A stretch of DNA of 16,483 nucleotides, taken from positions 1 to 16,483 of the forward strand of contig JAPPNK010000017.1 in the NCBI GenBank assembly GCA_028818695.1, in the 5' to 3' direction. Positions 1 to 7,659 of this stretch are shown one piece after another. The notes under the pieces were generated by a model. It searched no databases. It had not been told where the DNA came from and worked only from the letters and a program-made list of their open reading frames with translations. The DNA is from Candidatus Poribacteria bacterium. Lineage in GTDB: Bacteria > Poribacteria > WGA-4E > GCA-2687025. Position numbers and translations under genes: made by a program. Position 1 is the stretch's first letter. Each line of letters starts with the position of its first letter.

Positions 1-127
1 CCTTCATGATCGGCTGAGCGCTACAAATAATGCCGCATTCTTTTCAGCGGCGCAATTTTCATTCTCTGAGGCGGTACGCTCATGCTGTCTGGAATCTTAG
101 GAGGCGCAGACGTTGTCCGCATTCCAT
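1..127. other. Left-edge non-coding stretch
   Basis: I see no supportable gene here. On the plus strand one frame stays open from the window edge to a TAG at 98-100, so the last ~33 codons of an upstream gene are possible but have no recognisable protein motif. On the minus strand an ATG at 7-5 could be the start of a divergent gene leaving the window, but no good Shine-Dalgarno precedes it. Confidence 0.3.
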
Positions 128-156
128 TTGCGTCCGCGCAACTTTAGGCGTATCAT
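128..156 (+). promoter_or_regulatory. Putative sigma-70 promoter of the sugar isomerase gene
   Basis: TTGCGT at 128-133 and TATCAT at 151-156 are separated by 17 nt, giving an expected transcript start near 163 and a ~35 nt leader. The -35 lies in a small inverted repeat (TTGCG at 128-132, CGCAA at 137-141) that could bind a regulator. The ABC operon promoter has the same TTGCGT hexamer and spacing. Pattern match only. Confidence 0.42.
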
Positions 157-197
157 GCGTTCTTTGAACGCCGCGCTACATCCGAAAGGCATTGAAA

Positions 198-989
198 ATG
201 AAATCTGGCTTCATGAGTTCCGTCTGTCCCAAGCAGACGCTCCAACAGCTGACCGCCTCCGCCCAACAATACGGCTATACGGGCATTGAGTTCCGCGTCG
301 AATGGGGGCATGGGCATGGCGTTGAGCTGGACGCCTCGTCCGCCGACCTGCAAAACGCCCGCCGGCATCTCGCCGACGCCGGCATAGACGCCTCATGCGT
401 CGCGACGAGCGTCAAATTCAACACGAACGATCCGCTTGACCACGAAAGCCATCAGGAAACGTTGAGGCGTTACATACCGCTTGCCGCCGAGATTGGCGCG
501 CCATGCATCCGCACCTTTTCGGATCCGCTGCCGGAAGAGAACGAGGAGGCGCGCAACGAAATCTTAAAACGCGCCGCCGATTCCTACGCCGCCGTGAACG
601 ACCTTGCCGCGGAGCATGACATTCGCGTTCTCGTGGAGACGCACACAAACATGCGCGCCCACTGGGCAATGCAGGTTCTGGAGCTGGCGCAGGCGTCCCA
701 TCTTCAAGTACTCTGGGATCCTGGGCATCATGTGAGGCGGGGGCAGTCGGTTGATGAGGCGCATGGGCATCTGCAAGGCTCCGTCGCGCATCTGCATTTT
801 GGAACGGCGGGTCCAGGGGAAGGCTCTATGTCCGAGGAGGAACATGCGCGCGTCGTTGAGCTGCTGAACGCGGACGGGTTTGAGGGGTATTTTTCGGTGG
901 AGGTGATCAACCCGGACGATTCGGACGCGGTGTTGGCTTACAATAGCCGGCAGTTTGAAAAGTATCTGGAGGCGGCGCGCGGCAAATAA
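198..989 (+). CDS. Sugar phosphate isomerase/epimerase (AP_endonuc_2 / xylose isomerase-like TIM barrel)
   Basis: A 263-residue protein of the xylose-isomerase-like TIM-barrel superfamily; members interconvert sugars or sugar phosphates, or act on inositols, using a divalent metal. The usual metal ligands are visible at strand ends: E147 in LVETHTN, D174 in LWDPGHH, H198/H200 in AHLHF, and E235 in FSVEVI. An early HGVEL segment (residues 40-44) follows the first strand. No signal peptide, so cytoplasmic. ATG 198 is chosen because AAAGG at 185-189 lies 8 nt upstream; an in-frame TTG at 192 would be only 2 nt from it. The gene is alone on its strand, with a fresh promoter before rpmI, so it is probably monocistronic. 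The substrate cannot be told from sequence. Family call is firm. Confidence 0.85.
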   Translation: MKSGFMSSVCPKQTLQQLTASAQQYGYTGIEFRVEWGHGHGVELDASSADLQNARRHLADAGIDASCVATSVKFNTNDPLDHESHQETLRRYIPLAAEIGAPCIRTFSDPLPEENEEARNEILKRAADSYAAVNDLAAEHDIRVLVETHTNMRAHWAMQVLELAQASHLQVLWDPGHHVRRGQSVDEAHGHLQGSVAHLHFGTAGPGEGSMSEEEHARVVELLNADGFEGYFSVEVINPDDSDAVLAYNSRQFEKYLEAARGK

Positions 990-992
990 AAA

Positions 993-1023
993 TTGGCAGT
1001 CTCGCGTCGTCTTGCGCTATACT
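993..1023 (+). promoter_or_regulatory. Putative promoter of the rpmI-rplT-pheS operon
   Basis: A good -10, TATACT at 1018-1023, sits 37 nt before the rpmI start. The best -35 is TTGGCA at 993-998, but the 19-nt spacer is long. The leader would be only ~30 nt, too short for the L20-binding or attenuator leaders that control rpmI-rplT in Escherichia coli and Bacillus. Confidence 0.45.
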
Positions 1024-1059
1024 TTAAAACTACGCTGCGGAACAGAGAGGAGAGCCGAG

Positions 1060-1266
1060 ATGGGCAAGATGAAAACGCACAAAGGAACGGCAAAGCGGTT
1101 CCGTTCAACAGGCAAGGGCAAATTCAAGCGTTCCCGCGCCTGCAACAATCATTATTTTGAGCGGAAGACCCCTGCGCAGAAACGCCGGCTGGATCGGCCC
1201 GCGTATGTCCACAAATCGGACCGGAAGCGCATAGCCAAACTTCTGCCATACGGAACCCCTACCTAA
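1060..1266 (+). CDS. rpmI: 50S ribosomal protein L35
   Basis: A 68-residue, very basic protein with the L35 pattern: [11 protein letters not shown] at residues 4-14, the glycine/lysine/arginine-rich [11 protein letters not shown] region, and a C-terminal [21 protein letters not shown]35 belongs to the large ribosomal subunit. ATG 1060 is preceded by AGGAG at 1048-1052 with a 7-nt spacer; the same frame is open further upstream but that part does not resemble L35. It is the first gene of the operon, 22 nt before rplT. The usual infC (IF-3) partner is absent upstream; an isomerase gene stands there instead. Confidence 0.96.
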   Translation: MGKMKTHKGTAKRFRSTGKGKFKRSRACNNHYFERKTPAQKRRLDRPAYVHKSDRKRIAKLLPYGTPT

Positions 1267-1288
1267 ACACGTTATTTGGAGAAGCCGA

Positions 1289-1693
1289 ATGGCGCGCATC
1301 AAACGCGGCGTCGCCGCTCGAAAACGCAAAAAAAGTTTCTTAAAACACGCAAAAGGCTACCGAGGCCGCCGGAAAAATGCGTTCCGAGTCGCAAAAGAAG
1401 CGGTAGAAAAAGGATGGAACCACGCCTACCGCGACCGCCGCGCCCGAAAACGCGAGTTTCGGCGGCTATGGATCGTCCGCATCAACGCCGGCGCGCGCCA
1501 AAATGGAATGCCGTACAATCGGCTCATGCATGGGCTGAAACAAGCGGGCGTTAAACTGGATCGAAAAACGCTCGCCGACATCGCGGTGAACGACCCTGAC
1601 GGATTCGCGGCGCTGGTCGAAACGGCGCGCCAAGCGCAAACACCGACGCAAAACGCCCCTCAAGCCGCCCAGGAGGAAAGCGCGGTTGAATAA
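1289..1693 (+). CDS. rplT: 50S ribosomal protein L20
   Basis: A 134-residue basic protein with the L20 signature: [14 protein letters not shown] at residues 2-15, [19 protein letters not shown] at 21-39, then [15 protein letters not shown] and [20 protein letters not shown]20 is an early-assembly 23S rRNA-binding protein of the large subunit. ATG 1289 is preceded by GGAG (1278-1281) with a 7-nt spacer. The conserved fold ends near residue 115; the last ~20 residues, rich in Gln, Ala, Pro and Glu, are a tail beyond the usual 117-120 length, and their DNA also carries the ribosome binding site of pheS. It overlaps pheS by 8 nt. Confidence 0.97.
   Translation: MARIKRGVAARKRKKSFLKHAKGYRGRRKNAFRVAKEAVEKGWNHAYRDRRARKREFRRLWIVRINAGARQNGMPYNRLMHGLKQAGVKLDRKTLADIAVNDPDGFAALVETARQAQTPTQNAPQAAQEESAVE
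1671..1676 (+). promoter_or_regulatory. Ribosome binding site that sets the pheS start
   Basis: A perfect AGGAGG inside the 3' end of rplT lies 9 nt before the in-frame TTG at 1686 but 24 nt before the first ATG at 1701. It therefore favours TTG 1686 as the pheS start and implies translational coupling to rplT. Confidence 0.7.
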
Positions 1694-2729
1694 GATCGGC
1701 ATGAATGAGCGCGTCGAAGCGTTGAAGGCTGAAGCGGCAGCAGCTCTGGAAAAGGCGGAAACGACCCAGCAGCTGGAAGATGTCCGCGTCCGCTTTTTAG
1801 GCAAAAAAAGCGAGCTGGCGAAGCTTCGCAAAGGCATCGGCGCGCTTGACAAGGCGGAAAGGCCCGCCGTCGGAAAACTGCTGACCGAACTGCAGCGGAG
1901 TCTTGCGGGCGGCATTGAAACGCGCCTTGAAGAGATCGGCAGGCAGGAACGCGCCCGGCAGCTTCAAAACGAAACAATCGACATCACCCTGCCAGGGCGC
2001 GCGCCCAGCTTCGGCTCCGAACATCCGATCTCGCAGACGGCGCGCCGTATGATCGACATCTTTCAGTCGCTCGGATTTGAAACGGTGGAAGGTCCTGAAA
2101 TCGATACGGAGTATTACAACTTCGACGCGCTCAACACCCCGGCGCACCATCCCGCGCGCGACATGCACGACACTTTCTACATCGACTGCGGCGGAAAGCC
2201 GTATCTGCTGCGGACGCACTGCTCGCCCATGCAGGTGCGCTATATGGAACAGCATCGTCCGCCGCTGCGGATCGTCGTCCCAGGGCGCGTTTACCGTAGA
2301 GACGCCGACCCGACGCATAGCCCGATGTTCCATCAGCTGGAGGGGCTGGCGGTCGGAGAGGGCGTCCGGTTCAGCGATCTAAAAGGCGTTCTCGCGCTCT
2401 TCGCCCAAGAGATGTTCGGCGCGGAAACGCGCGTCCGATTCCGTCCCTCCTACTTTCCGTTCACCGAGCCGAGCGCCGAGGTGGATTTCTCATGCTCTTT
2501 CTGCGACAGAGATGAAAGCTGCCGCGTCTGTAAAGGAACCGGGTGGCTCGAAATTCTGGGCGCCGGCATGGTCGACCCGGAAGTGTTCAAGGCGGTCGAG
2601 TACGACGCGGAGCGTTATACCGGTTTTGCCTTCGGAATGGGCATTGACCGCATCGCCATGCTTAAATACGGCATCCCCGACGTCCGCATTCTTTTTCAGA
2701 ACGACATGCGTTTTTTAACGCAGTTTTAG
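1686..2729 (+). CDS. pheS: Phenylalanyl-tRNA synthetase alpha subunit
   Basis: A 347-residue class II synthetase subunit that charges tRNA-Phe in an alpha2-beta2 enzyme. The N-terminal ~90 residues form the tRNA-binding coiled coil. The catalytic core follows: [21 protein letters not shown] (around 130-150), motif 2 region [20 protein letters not shown] (201-220), [15 protein letters not shown] (253-267) and motif 3 [15 protein letters not shown] (316-330). Cysteines 270, 273, 279 and 282 form a CxxC-x5-CxxC knuckle, known in many PheS proteins though absent from E. coli. Start is TTG 1686, overlapping the rplT stop; ATG 1701 is the alternative and would cost five residues. No pheT follows: the next gene is convergent and overlaps 15 nt, so the beta subunit must be encoded elsewhere. 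Confidence 0.97.
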   Translation: MNKIGMNERVEALKAEAAAALEKAETTQQLEDVRVRFLGKKSELAKLRKGIGALDKAERPAVGKLLTELQRSLAGGIETRLEEIGRQERARQLQNETIDITLPGRAPSFGSEHPISQTARRMIDIFQSLGFETVEGPEIDTEYYNFDALNTPAHHPARDMHDTFYIDCGGKPYLLRTHCSPMQVRYMEQHRPPLRIVVPGRVYRRDADPTHSPMFHQLEGLAVGEGVRFSDLKGVLALFAQEMFGAETRVRFRPSYFPFTEPSAEVDFSCSFCDRDESCRVCKGTGWLEILGAGMVDPEVFKAVEYDAERYTGFAFGMGIDRIAMLKYGIPDVRILFQNDMRFLTQF

Positions 2730-4124
2730 CCGTTCGTTGATGAGTCCCGCGCCCAGCCCTAAGAGCAGTCCGAGCGTGAAGCTTGCCGCTATGACGATCA
2801 ACGGGCGGGGCTGCACAGGTCGAAACTCAGGGCGGGCAATGTCGACGACAGCGACGCCTCCGACGCGGTAGCCTGGGCTGCTGCCCTGCTGAACGGCGAT
2901 GCGCAGCGCCAGATCCAGCTGATTTTCCTGTATGAGCAGCTCCTCGTATGTCTTCATGAGCAGCTGCGAGCGCCGCTCCAGCTCGGAAAGGCGCGCCTGT
3001 TTTTCAGGCGTCTCTTGGCGCAGGCGGGCGACCCTCTCGGACGCGCGCGTTCGCTCCGCCTCTATTCGGCGTTTCTCCGCTTCAACGGCGGTCAGCTCCG
3101 CCCTATTGTCCACAATGCGCTTCTGAAGCTCGTTCAGAAGCGGGTTGCGCCCGTATGCGGCGTTCAGCGTTCGCGCCGGCTCCTTCTCGAGCAGGCTTTC
3201 TAAGCTGCGCTTTGCGCCCTCGGCTCCCTGTAAAACGGGGGACGACTCGGTCAAGCCCTCCGCGCGCATGCGCGCCGTTTCCGCCTCCAGCTCTGTGATG
3301 CGCGCGATCAGCGCCGTTCGAGTCGGCCCGGGCGATTCGGACTCTGCCGTTAGGATCGTTTCCTTCTGCTCGGCTAAGGCGGCTTCGGCGGCGTTGATGA
3401 CAGCGCTCGCCGAGGCGGCGCGGGCGGACAGCTGCCGCAGCTCCTTTAATAAAGCCTCTTCGCGCGTCAGCCAATGCGCAAACTCTGCCGCCCAGACGGC
3501 GGGGTTTCCCTCTTTTTGGGCGAAAGCAAGCAGTTCAGCGCGCAGTTCGGACAGTTGCCGTTCCAGTTCTTGACGCGATTCTCTCACAAGGTCGCGCTGC
3601 GAGCCGGTCTTGAGGCGGCGGTCGGCCGTTTGTTCCGCGGACAAGGTCGATTGAAGCGCCTCGGCAAGCTGATTGGCGAACAGAGCCGCGTTGCGCGCCC
3701 CGCCCTCCGATTCGCGCAGCTCCACCCGTATGCGCACAAGGCTAGAGCCGGCGTCTAGACTGGGAAAGATGCGCCCCGTCAAATGCGCCGGCGGCGGAAG
3801 CAGGCGCGCCCCGTCCGGCTCAGAAGACTCAAACGCTATGAGCGCCTGCTCAACAAGGCTGCGCGTCCGAACGCGGTTCAGAACCGTCTGCATGAGAGCT
3901 GGGTCGGAACCGCCGCCAAGAGCAATCTGCGCGATGTTCGGCAGAAGGGAGCTGGAGCTGTCGTCGGTCGGCTCAATATCCAGGACGACCGAGGCGGAAT
4001 AAAGGCGCGGAGAGCGCAGACCGACCGCCGCCGCCGTCCCGCCGACAATGAACGCGACCATAAGGATCAAAAACCCCTGACGGCGAAAAAATTGCGCGTA
4101 TTCTTCTAAACTTTCAGGACGCAT
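2715..4124 (-). CDS. Wzz-like polysaccharide chain-length determinant protein, no kinase domain
   Basis: A 469-residue inner-membrane protein of the polysaccharide co-polymerase (Wzz) type, which sets chain length or drives export of surface polysaccharide. Seen: a cytoplasmic N-terminus, a membrane helix at about 17-36, a Wzz-type segment LYSASVVLDIEP just after it, a long coiled coil over roughly 160-410 rich in Glu, Arg, Ala and Leu, then a proline-rich RPVQPRP before the second helix at about 442-462, and a short basic tail. No Walker A follows, so the tyrosine-kinase half of Wzc-type proteins is missing. It is the last gene of the minus-strand block, 12 nt after the outer-membrane protein gene. 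Its stop lies inside pheS (15-nt tail-to-tail overlap). The exact polymer is unknown. Confidence 0.8.
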   Translation of the reverse strand: MRPESLEEYAQFFRRQGFLILMVAFIVGGTAAAVGLRSPRLYSASVVLDIEPTDDSSSSLLPNIAQIALGGGSDPALMQTVLNRVRTRSLVEQALIAFESSEPDGARLLPPPAHLTGRIFPSLDAGSSLVRIRVELRESEGGARNAALFANQLAEALQSTLSAEQTADRRLKTGSQRDLVRESRQELERQLSELRAELLAFAQKEGNPAVWAAEFAHWLTREEALLKELRQLSARAASASAVINAAEAALAEQKETILTAESESPGPTRTALIARITELEAETARMRAEGLTESSPVLQGAEGAKRSLESLLEKEPARTLNAAYGRNPLLNELQKRIVDNRAELTAVEAEKRRIEAERTRASERVARLRQETPEKQARLSELERRSQLLMKTYEELLIQENQLDLALRIAVQQGSSPGYRVGGVAVVDIARPEFRPVQPRPLIVIAASFTLGLLLGLGAGLINERLKLR

Positions 4125-4136
4125 CCATCCGCCGCC

Positions 4137-5579
4137 TTAAAATAGAAGACCGAGCTGCGCTGTCGTCTTTTGAACCGTTTCAAAACCTTCTCCATTCTCG
4201 CGTTTTCGAAAACGAAACTCGCGCGACGCCTCCACATACAGCGACCCGCCCAGATGGTATACGATCTCCAGCAAGAGAAGCGACCGCTCATCCAGGCTCA
4301 CAAGGTCCTCCATAAGCGACTCCTCCGCGGAGGCGCGTATTCCGCGTTTAATATAAAACGCGCGCGCGTCAATCACATCCACCAACTTCGTTTCAATCAG
4401 ACGCAGGCCGAAACGCGGGTCTGAATTCGGCCCCTCGCCGTTGTAGTCCTCATAGACGGCGGCAAAATGTCCGGCGTCATAAATAGAATACCCGATATGA
4501 CCGACCCAGCCTTGCGTCGGCGCGGAGGGGCGCAGATCGGGAACGATGCCGTAGGTTTGCCCTGGGACAGCCTCTCCCGGCGGAGGGCCGGTGCGCGCCC
4601 GATACTCGTAATCGGACCCAAAAAGCCCTGGCTCAAAGCCCCGCTCAAAGCTGCGGAACTCCCCCTTCATGAACAGCCAATCCGTTTCTAGCGAGAGACC
4701 CGCCGCGTTTCCTCGTAACAGAAGCGGCTCCGCGGCTGAAATGACCTTGCTTGGATAGGAAATCGCGCCGACCTCGTCGTACAGCTTGACGCGGTACGAC
4801 TCGCGCTCTATCAACGGAACGGCTGCGCTCAACGAGAAAGCGTTCAAAGGGTCTTCGGCGTCGCCGTAACCAGGGTCAAATGTCGGGCTGATAACAACCG
4901 GTATCGGATTCGCGTCAAATATAAACGTCCCGCCCATCTCCAGCTGTTTGAAGACGGGCGCCTTTGCGCTGATGTAGCCGTGAAAGACAAACAGCTCCGC
5001 CTGATCAATGTTGTTGACGAGCGCCGAGACGCCCCATCTCTCTCGGTTGATGTTTGTCCAGACGCCGCGCCTGTCCAGGTTCGAGTAATGCTCCACAAGC
5101 AGCCCGTGGGCGACGCGCGTTCCAAACAGCTCGCCGTAGCGGATATGGAACGGATCATGCGGGTCCGCCCATTCCACATAGCGGACGGCGCGCGCGGCGG
5201 CATCGAATGAATTCCATTCTTCGCCGTCTTCGGTGAGCAGGCGCGTTGAGTCGACCGAGCTGTCCTCTAGGCTTGCGCCTCTCAGAAGCAGCGCGGCTTT
5301 CAATCCCGCGCTGAACTCCCCCAGCCGTATCTGAGGGCGCAGCTCAAACCGCCAGTAAGGCTGCCCTTCCAGCGTTGTCATGCCGATAAACGCCGCCAGC
5401 GACATGGGGCGCAGCGCCTCCGCTGTTGGAGAGAGGCGGCGCAGGTCTTCCACATGGATCTGCGCGCCTGCCGAGAATGCGATACTGCAAGCCGTCCATG
5501 CCGCGAATACGGCGCTTAGAGCGGCATGCGCCCGCCTCGTCCCATGGGGTTTTTTATAGACGGCTGCTTCCATATGCAT
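4137..5579 (-). CDS. Secreted, probable outer-membrane beta-barrel protein of unknown family
   Basis: A 480-residue exported protein that I cannot assign to a named family. A signal peptide is clear: basic KKPHGTRR (9-16), a hydrophobic core to residue ~37, and a likely cleavage after AGA at 39. The rest is rich in short alternating-hydrophobic, aromatic strands such as YWRFELRPQIRL and SLYVEASREFRFR, and it ends in phenylalanine (TAQLGLLF), the usual beta-signal read by the BAM machinery. This supports a porin-like barrel in the outer membrane. It does not look like Wza. The start is ATG 5579; ATG 5573 (third residue) is equally possible since neither has a strong ribosome binding site. It lies 9 nt after the kinase stop and 12 nt before the Wzz-like gene, so a role in polysaccharide export is suggested by context only. 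Confidence 0.75.
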   Translation of the reverse strand: MHMEAAVYKKPHGTRRAHAALSAVFAAWTACSIAFSAGAQIHVEDLRRLSPTAEALRPMSLAAFIGMTTLEGQPYWRFELRPQIRLGEFSAGLKAALLLRGASLEDSSVDSTRLLTEDGEEWNSFDAAARAVRYVEWADPHDPFHIRYGELFGTRVAHGLLVEHYSNLDRRGVWTNINRERWGVSALVNNIDQAELFVFHGYISAKAPVFKQLEMGGTFIFDANPIPVVISPTFDPGYGDAEDPLNAFSLSAAVPLIERESYRVKLYDEVGAISYPSKVISAAEPLLLRGNAAGLSLETDWLFMKGEFRSFERGFEPGLFGSDYEYRARTGPPPGEAVPGQTYGIVPDLRPSAPTQGWVGHIGYSIYDAGHFAAVYEDYNGEGPNSDPRFGLRLIETKLVDVIDARAFYIKRGIRASAEESLMEDLVSLDERSLLLLEIVYHLGGSLYVEASREFRFRKRENGEGFETVQKTTAQLGLLF

Positions 5580-5588
5580 CCATCGCCG

Positions 5589-6734
5589 TTACCGCGACGC
5601 TTTCACCCCGCCGCCCGTCTGCGCGCGCGACGCCTCCGCCTCAACCGCCGCCTGATTCACCATCGTGATGTCCCCTGGCGTCTCCTGAACCAAAATGCCA
5701 TGCGCCGCTCCCCAGTTCACCGCCGTTTGCAGGTCTTTGCCCTTCAACAAGCCCGCCAGAACGCCCGACGCAAACGAATCGCCGCCGCCCGTCCGGTCGC
5801 GTATCGGTATGCGCGGGCGCAAGGCCGCCGTGTGCCACTCATCCTCCAGCGCGTCGTAGAGCGTCGCGCCCCAGCTGACATTGTCGGCGTTGTGCGCCCC
5901 GCGCCACTGCGCGCCGATGAGACTCATCTTCGGAAAATCTGCCGCGACCCGCTTGATCGTTTCCTGATACGGCGGAAGCCACTCTTCAAACGGCGCGCCC
6001 TTCTCGACCTCCGTGTCGTAGCCGAGAGCGTCGCTCAAATCCGAATCGTTTCCAACCAGCATGCCCAGATACGGCGCGAGACGCTGGTTGATCGCGCGCG
6101 CCCGCTCCTTGTTCGGCTCCACTTTTGAGCGGTAGTTCAGATCCGCGCAGACAAAGACGCCATGCTCCGCCGCCTTTTGCGCCGCTTCGATGGCTAAATC
6201 TGCCGTTCGCGGACCGATGAGCGTCAAGATGCCGCCTGTGTTGAAGACGCGGACGCCGCGCTCTCCAAACAGCTCGTCAAAATCGAAGTCGCCCGGCTTC
6301 ATCTGCGCCGCCGCCGAGTGCGCCCTGTAGTAGGTTGTGTGAGACGGGAGCGCGCCCGCGCCGACATAGGTGAAATTAATGCCGTTATGGAGACTCCCTT
6401 TTGCGTCGGTCGAGTAGGGGGAGCCGTCGCCGCGCGTGTTCCACCAGAGAATGTTGGAGACGTCGACGCCTGCTTCGCGCAGCTGGTTGCGTATGTTCTC
6501 GCCGACAGGATCGTCCACCAGCGCCGTCAAGACAGCGGAGCGGAGGCCGAAGGTGTGCGCCAGTCCGCAGGCGATGTTCGTTTCGCCGCCGCCCTGGAAG
6601 ATGCGCAGGTTGTCGCGCGCCCTCGCCGTCGGAACGTCGCGCGGATCGATGCGCAGCATTACTTCGCCGAGAGACGCGCCGTCGTATTCGCATTCGCTTG
6701 TTTTGATCTGTTTGTAGGTTATGACGTTTGCCAT
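5589..6734 (-). CDS. PfkB-family carbohydrate kinase, possibly 2-keto-3-deoxygluconate kinase
   Basis: A 381-residue cytoplasmic sugar kinase of the ribokinase/PfkB family, which moves the ATP gamma-phosphate to a sugar hydroxyl. The first signature is FQGGGETNIACGLAHTFGL (46-64). The second is RDRTGGGDSFASGVLAGLL (312-330), with catalytic base D319 after the glycine-rich anion hole; the usual GAGD reads GGGD here. LNYRSKV (199-205) resembles the DxNxR segment of keto-deoxygluconate kinases, which is the basis of the tentative substrate. It is about 50 residues longer than typical members, with an extended N-terminus before the first strand and a basic tail. ATG 6734 follows AAGGAG with a 4-nt gap; the sulfotransferase stop is 13 nt upstream. 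Fructokinase or another sugar-acid kinase remain possible. Confidence 0.85.
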   Translation of the reverse strand: MANVITYKQIKTSECEYDGASLGEVMLRIDPRDVPTARARDNLRIFQGGGETNIACGLAHTFGLRSAVLTALVDDPVGENIRNQLREAGVDVSNILWWNTRGDGSPYSTDAKGSLHNGINFTYVGAGALPSHTTYYRAHSAAAQMKPGDFDFDELFGERGVRVFNTGGILTLIGPRTADLAIEAAQKAAEHGVFVCADLNYRSKVEPNKERARAINQRLAPYLGMLVGNDSDLSDALGYDTEVEKGAPFEEWLPPYQETIKRVAADFPKMSLIGAQWRGAHNADNVSWGATLYDALEDEWHTAALRPRIPIRDRTGGGDSFASGVLAGLLKGKDLQTAVNWGAAHGILVQETPGDITMVNQAAVEAEASRAQTGGGVKASR

Positions 6735-6747
6735 GCCTCTCCTTCCG

Positions 6748-7659
6748 CTAAGTTCGCCATGCGCTCAGGTCGCAGCCGAGAAGCGCCTCTAGACGCCGCG
6801 TCTCTGGCTCCATTTCCCGTATCAGCCGCTCCCGCGTTTCGCTGTTCATCGGTGGGCGGGGCGCCTCCCGCGTGTTCATATGAAAAAGGCGCTCCTGAAT
6901 CGTCCTACCAAAACGCTGAACCGGTTTTGGCAAGCGTCGAAAAACGCCCGCCGCCCAGCGCGGAGGCGAAATCAAACGCCGCTGAAACGACGCGTTACGC
7001 GCGCGCGCGTTCGGATTCGCCCGTTCAAAAGAGGGGGCAAACTGGTCGTCAACCCCTAGAAAACGCAGGGCGTCGCGGTACACTTCAGCCGTCCTGCCGC
7101 AAAAATCGTCAAACAGCGCGACATGCGTCCGCTCTCTGCCGAAGGCGTCAAAATACCGCTCCAGCTGCTCCGCATACCGCGCCACCTCCGTATAGTACAG
7201 GCACGATTCAGGGTAAGGAAGCCAGTTCGGGAGGCGCTTGCCGCGTTTGCGGTCCGCCTCGGCGTCCAGCGCCTTTTCAAAGTTCTCGATCTCTTCAAGC
7301 CCGTGCGTCAGCAGCTGGCTATGGTAGGAGTAGAGCATCTCCGCCGGGCTGCGCAGCAGTACGAGTATGCGCGCTTCCGGCGAAAAGGCGCGCAGCTCCT
7401 GCGCCGCCCGTTTTGAGTAGAGATACATCACCCACGACGCGCCGGCCATGCGGGCGCCCGCCTCTTTAAAATAGTCGTTATACGCCTCGCCGCTCAACGC
7501 CATGCCCGGCCGCTGATCAGTCAAGTCGGTGGCGAGATACGGCAGCTCCTTGCGCTGCGGCATATACAGCTGCGGATGCGCCTGAAGATAGCGGTGAAGC
7601 GAGGTGGTGCCGCACTTCGGCGCGCCGACAATGAAAAAATCCGGGGCGCGTACGCTCAA
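6748..7659 (-). CDS. PAPS-dependent sulfotransferase
   Basis: A 303-residue cytosolic-type sulfotransferase that would move sulfate from PAPS to a hydroxyl or amine, probably on a carbohydrate. The 5'-phosphosulfate loop FFIVGAPKCGTTSLHRYL lies at 8-25 and the 3'-phosphate element ARILVLLRSPAEMLYSYHSQ at 96-115, with R103 and S111 as expected PAPS contacts. The C-terminus has the LEALLGCDLSAW ending common in bacterial heparan-sulfotransferase-like proteins. The start is taken as TTG 7659: it overlaps the HAD gene stop as TTGA, GGCGG lies about 7 nt upstream, and it places the PAPS loop at the normal distance from the N-terminus. The frame is open further upstream, but those codons lie within the HAD gene and have no sulfotransferase character. 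The acceptor is unknown. Confidence 0.85.
   Translation of the reverse strand: MSVRAPDFFIVGAPKCGTTSLHRYLQAHPQLYMPQRKELPYLATDLTDQRPGMALSGEAYNDYFKEAGARMAGASWVMYLYSKRAAQELRAFSPEARILVLLRSPAEMLYSYHSQLLTHGLEEIENFEKALDAEADRKRGKRLPNWLPYPESCLYYTEVARYAEQLERYFDAFGRERTHVALFDDFCGRTAEVYRDALRFLGVDDQFAPSFERANPNARARNASFQRRLISPPRWAAGVFRRLPKPVQRFGRTIQERLFHMNTREAPRPPMNSETRERLIREMEPETRRLEALLGCDLSAWRT

Noticed and set aside
6318-7469. Open frame of 383 codons on the plus strand
   Set aside because: It lies antisense to the kinase and sulfotransferase genes, whose motifs are clear; its product is arginine/alanine/proline-rich with no domain, as expected of the back strand of GC-rich genes.
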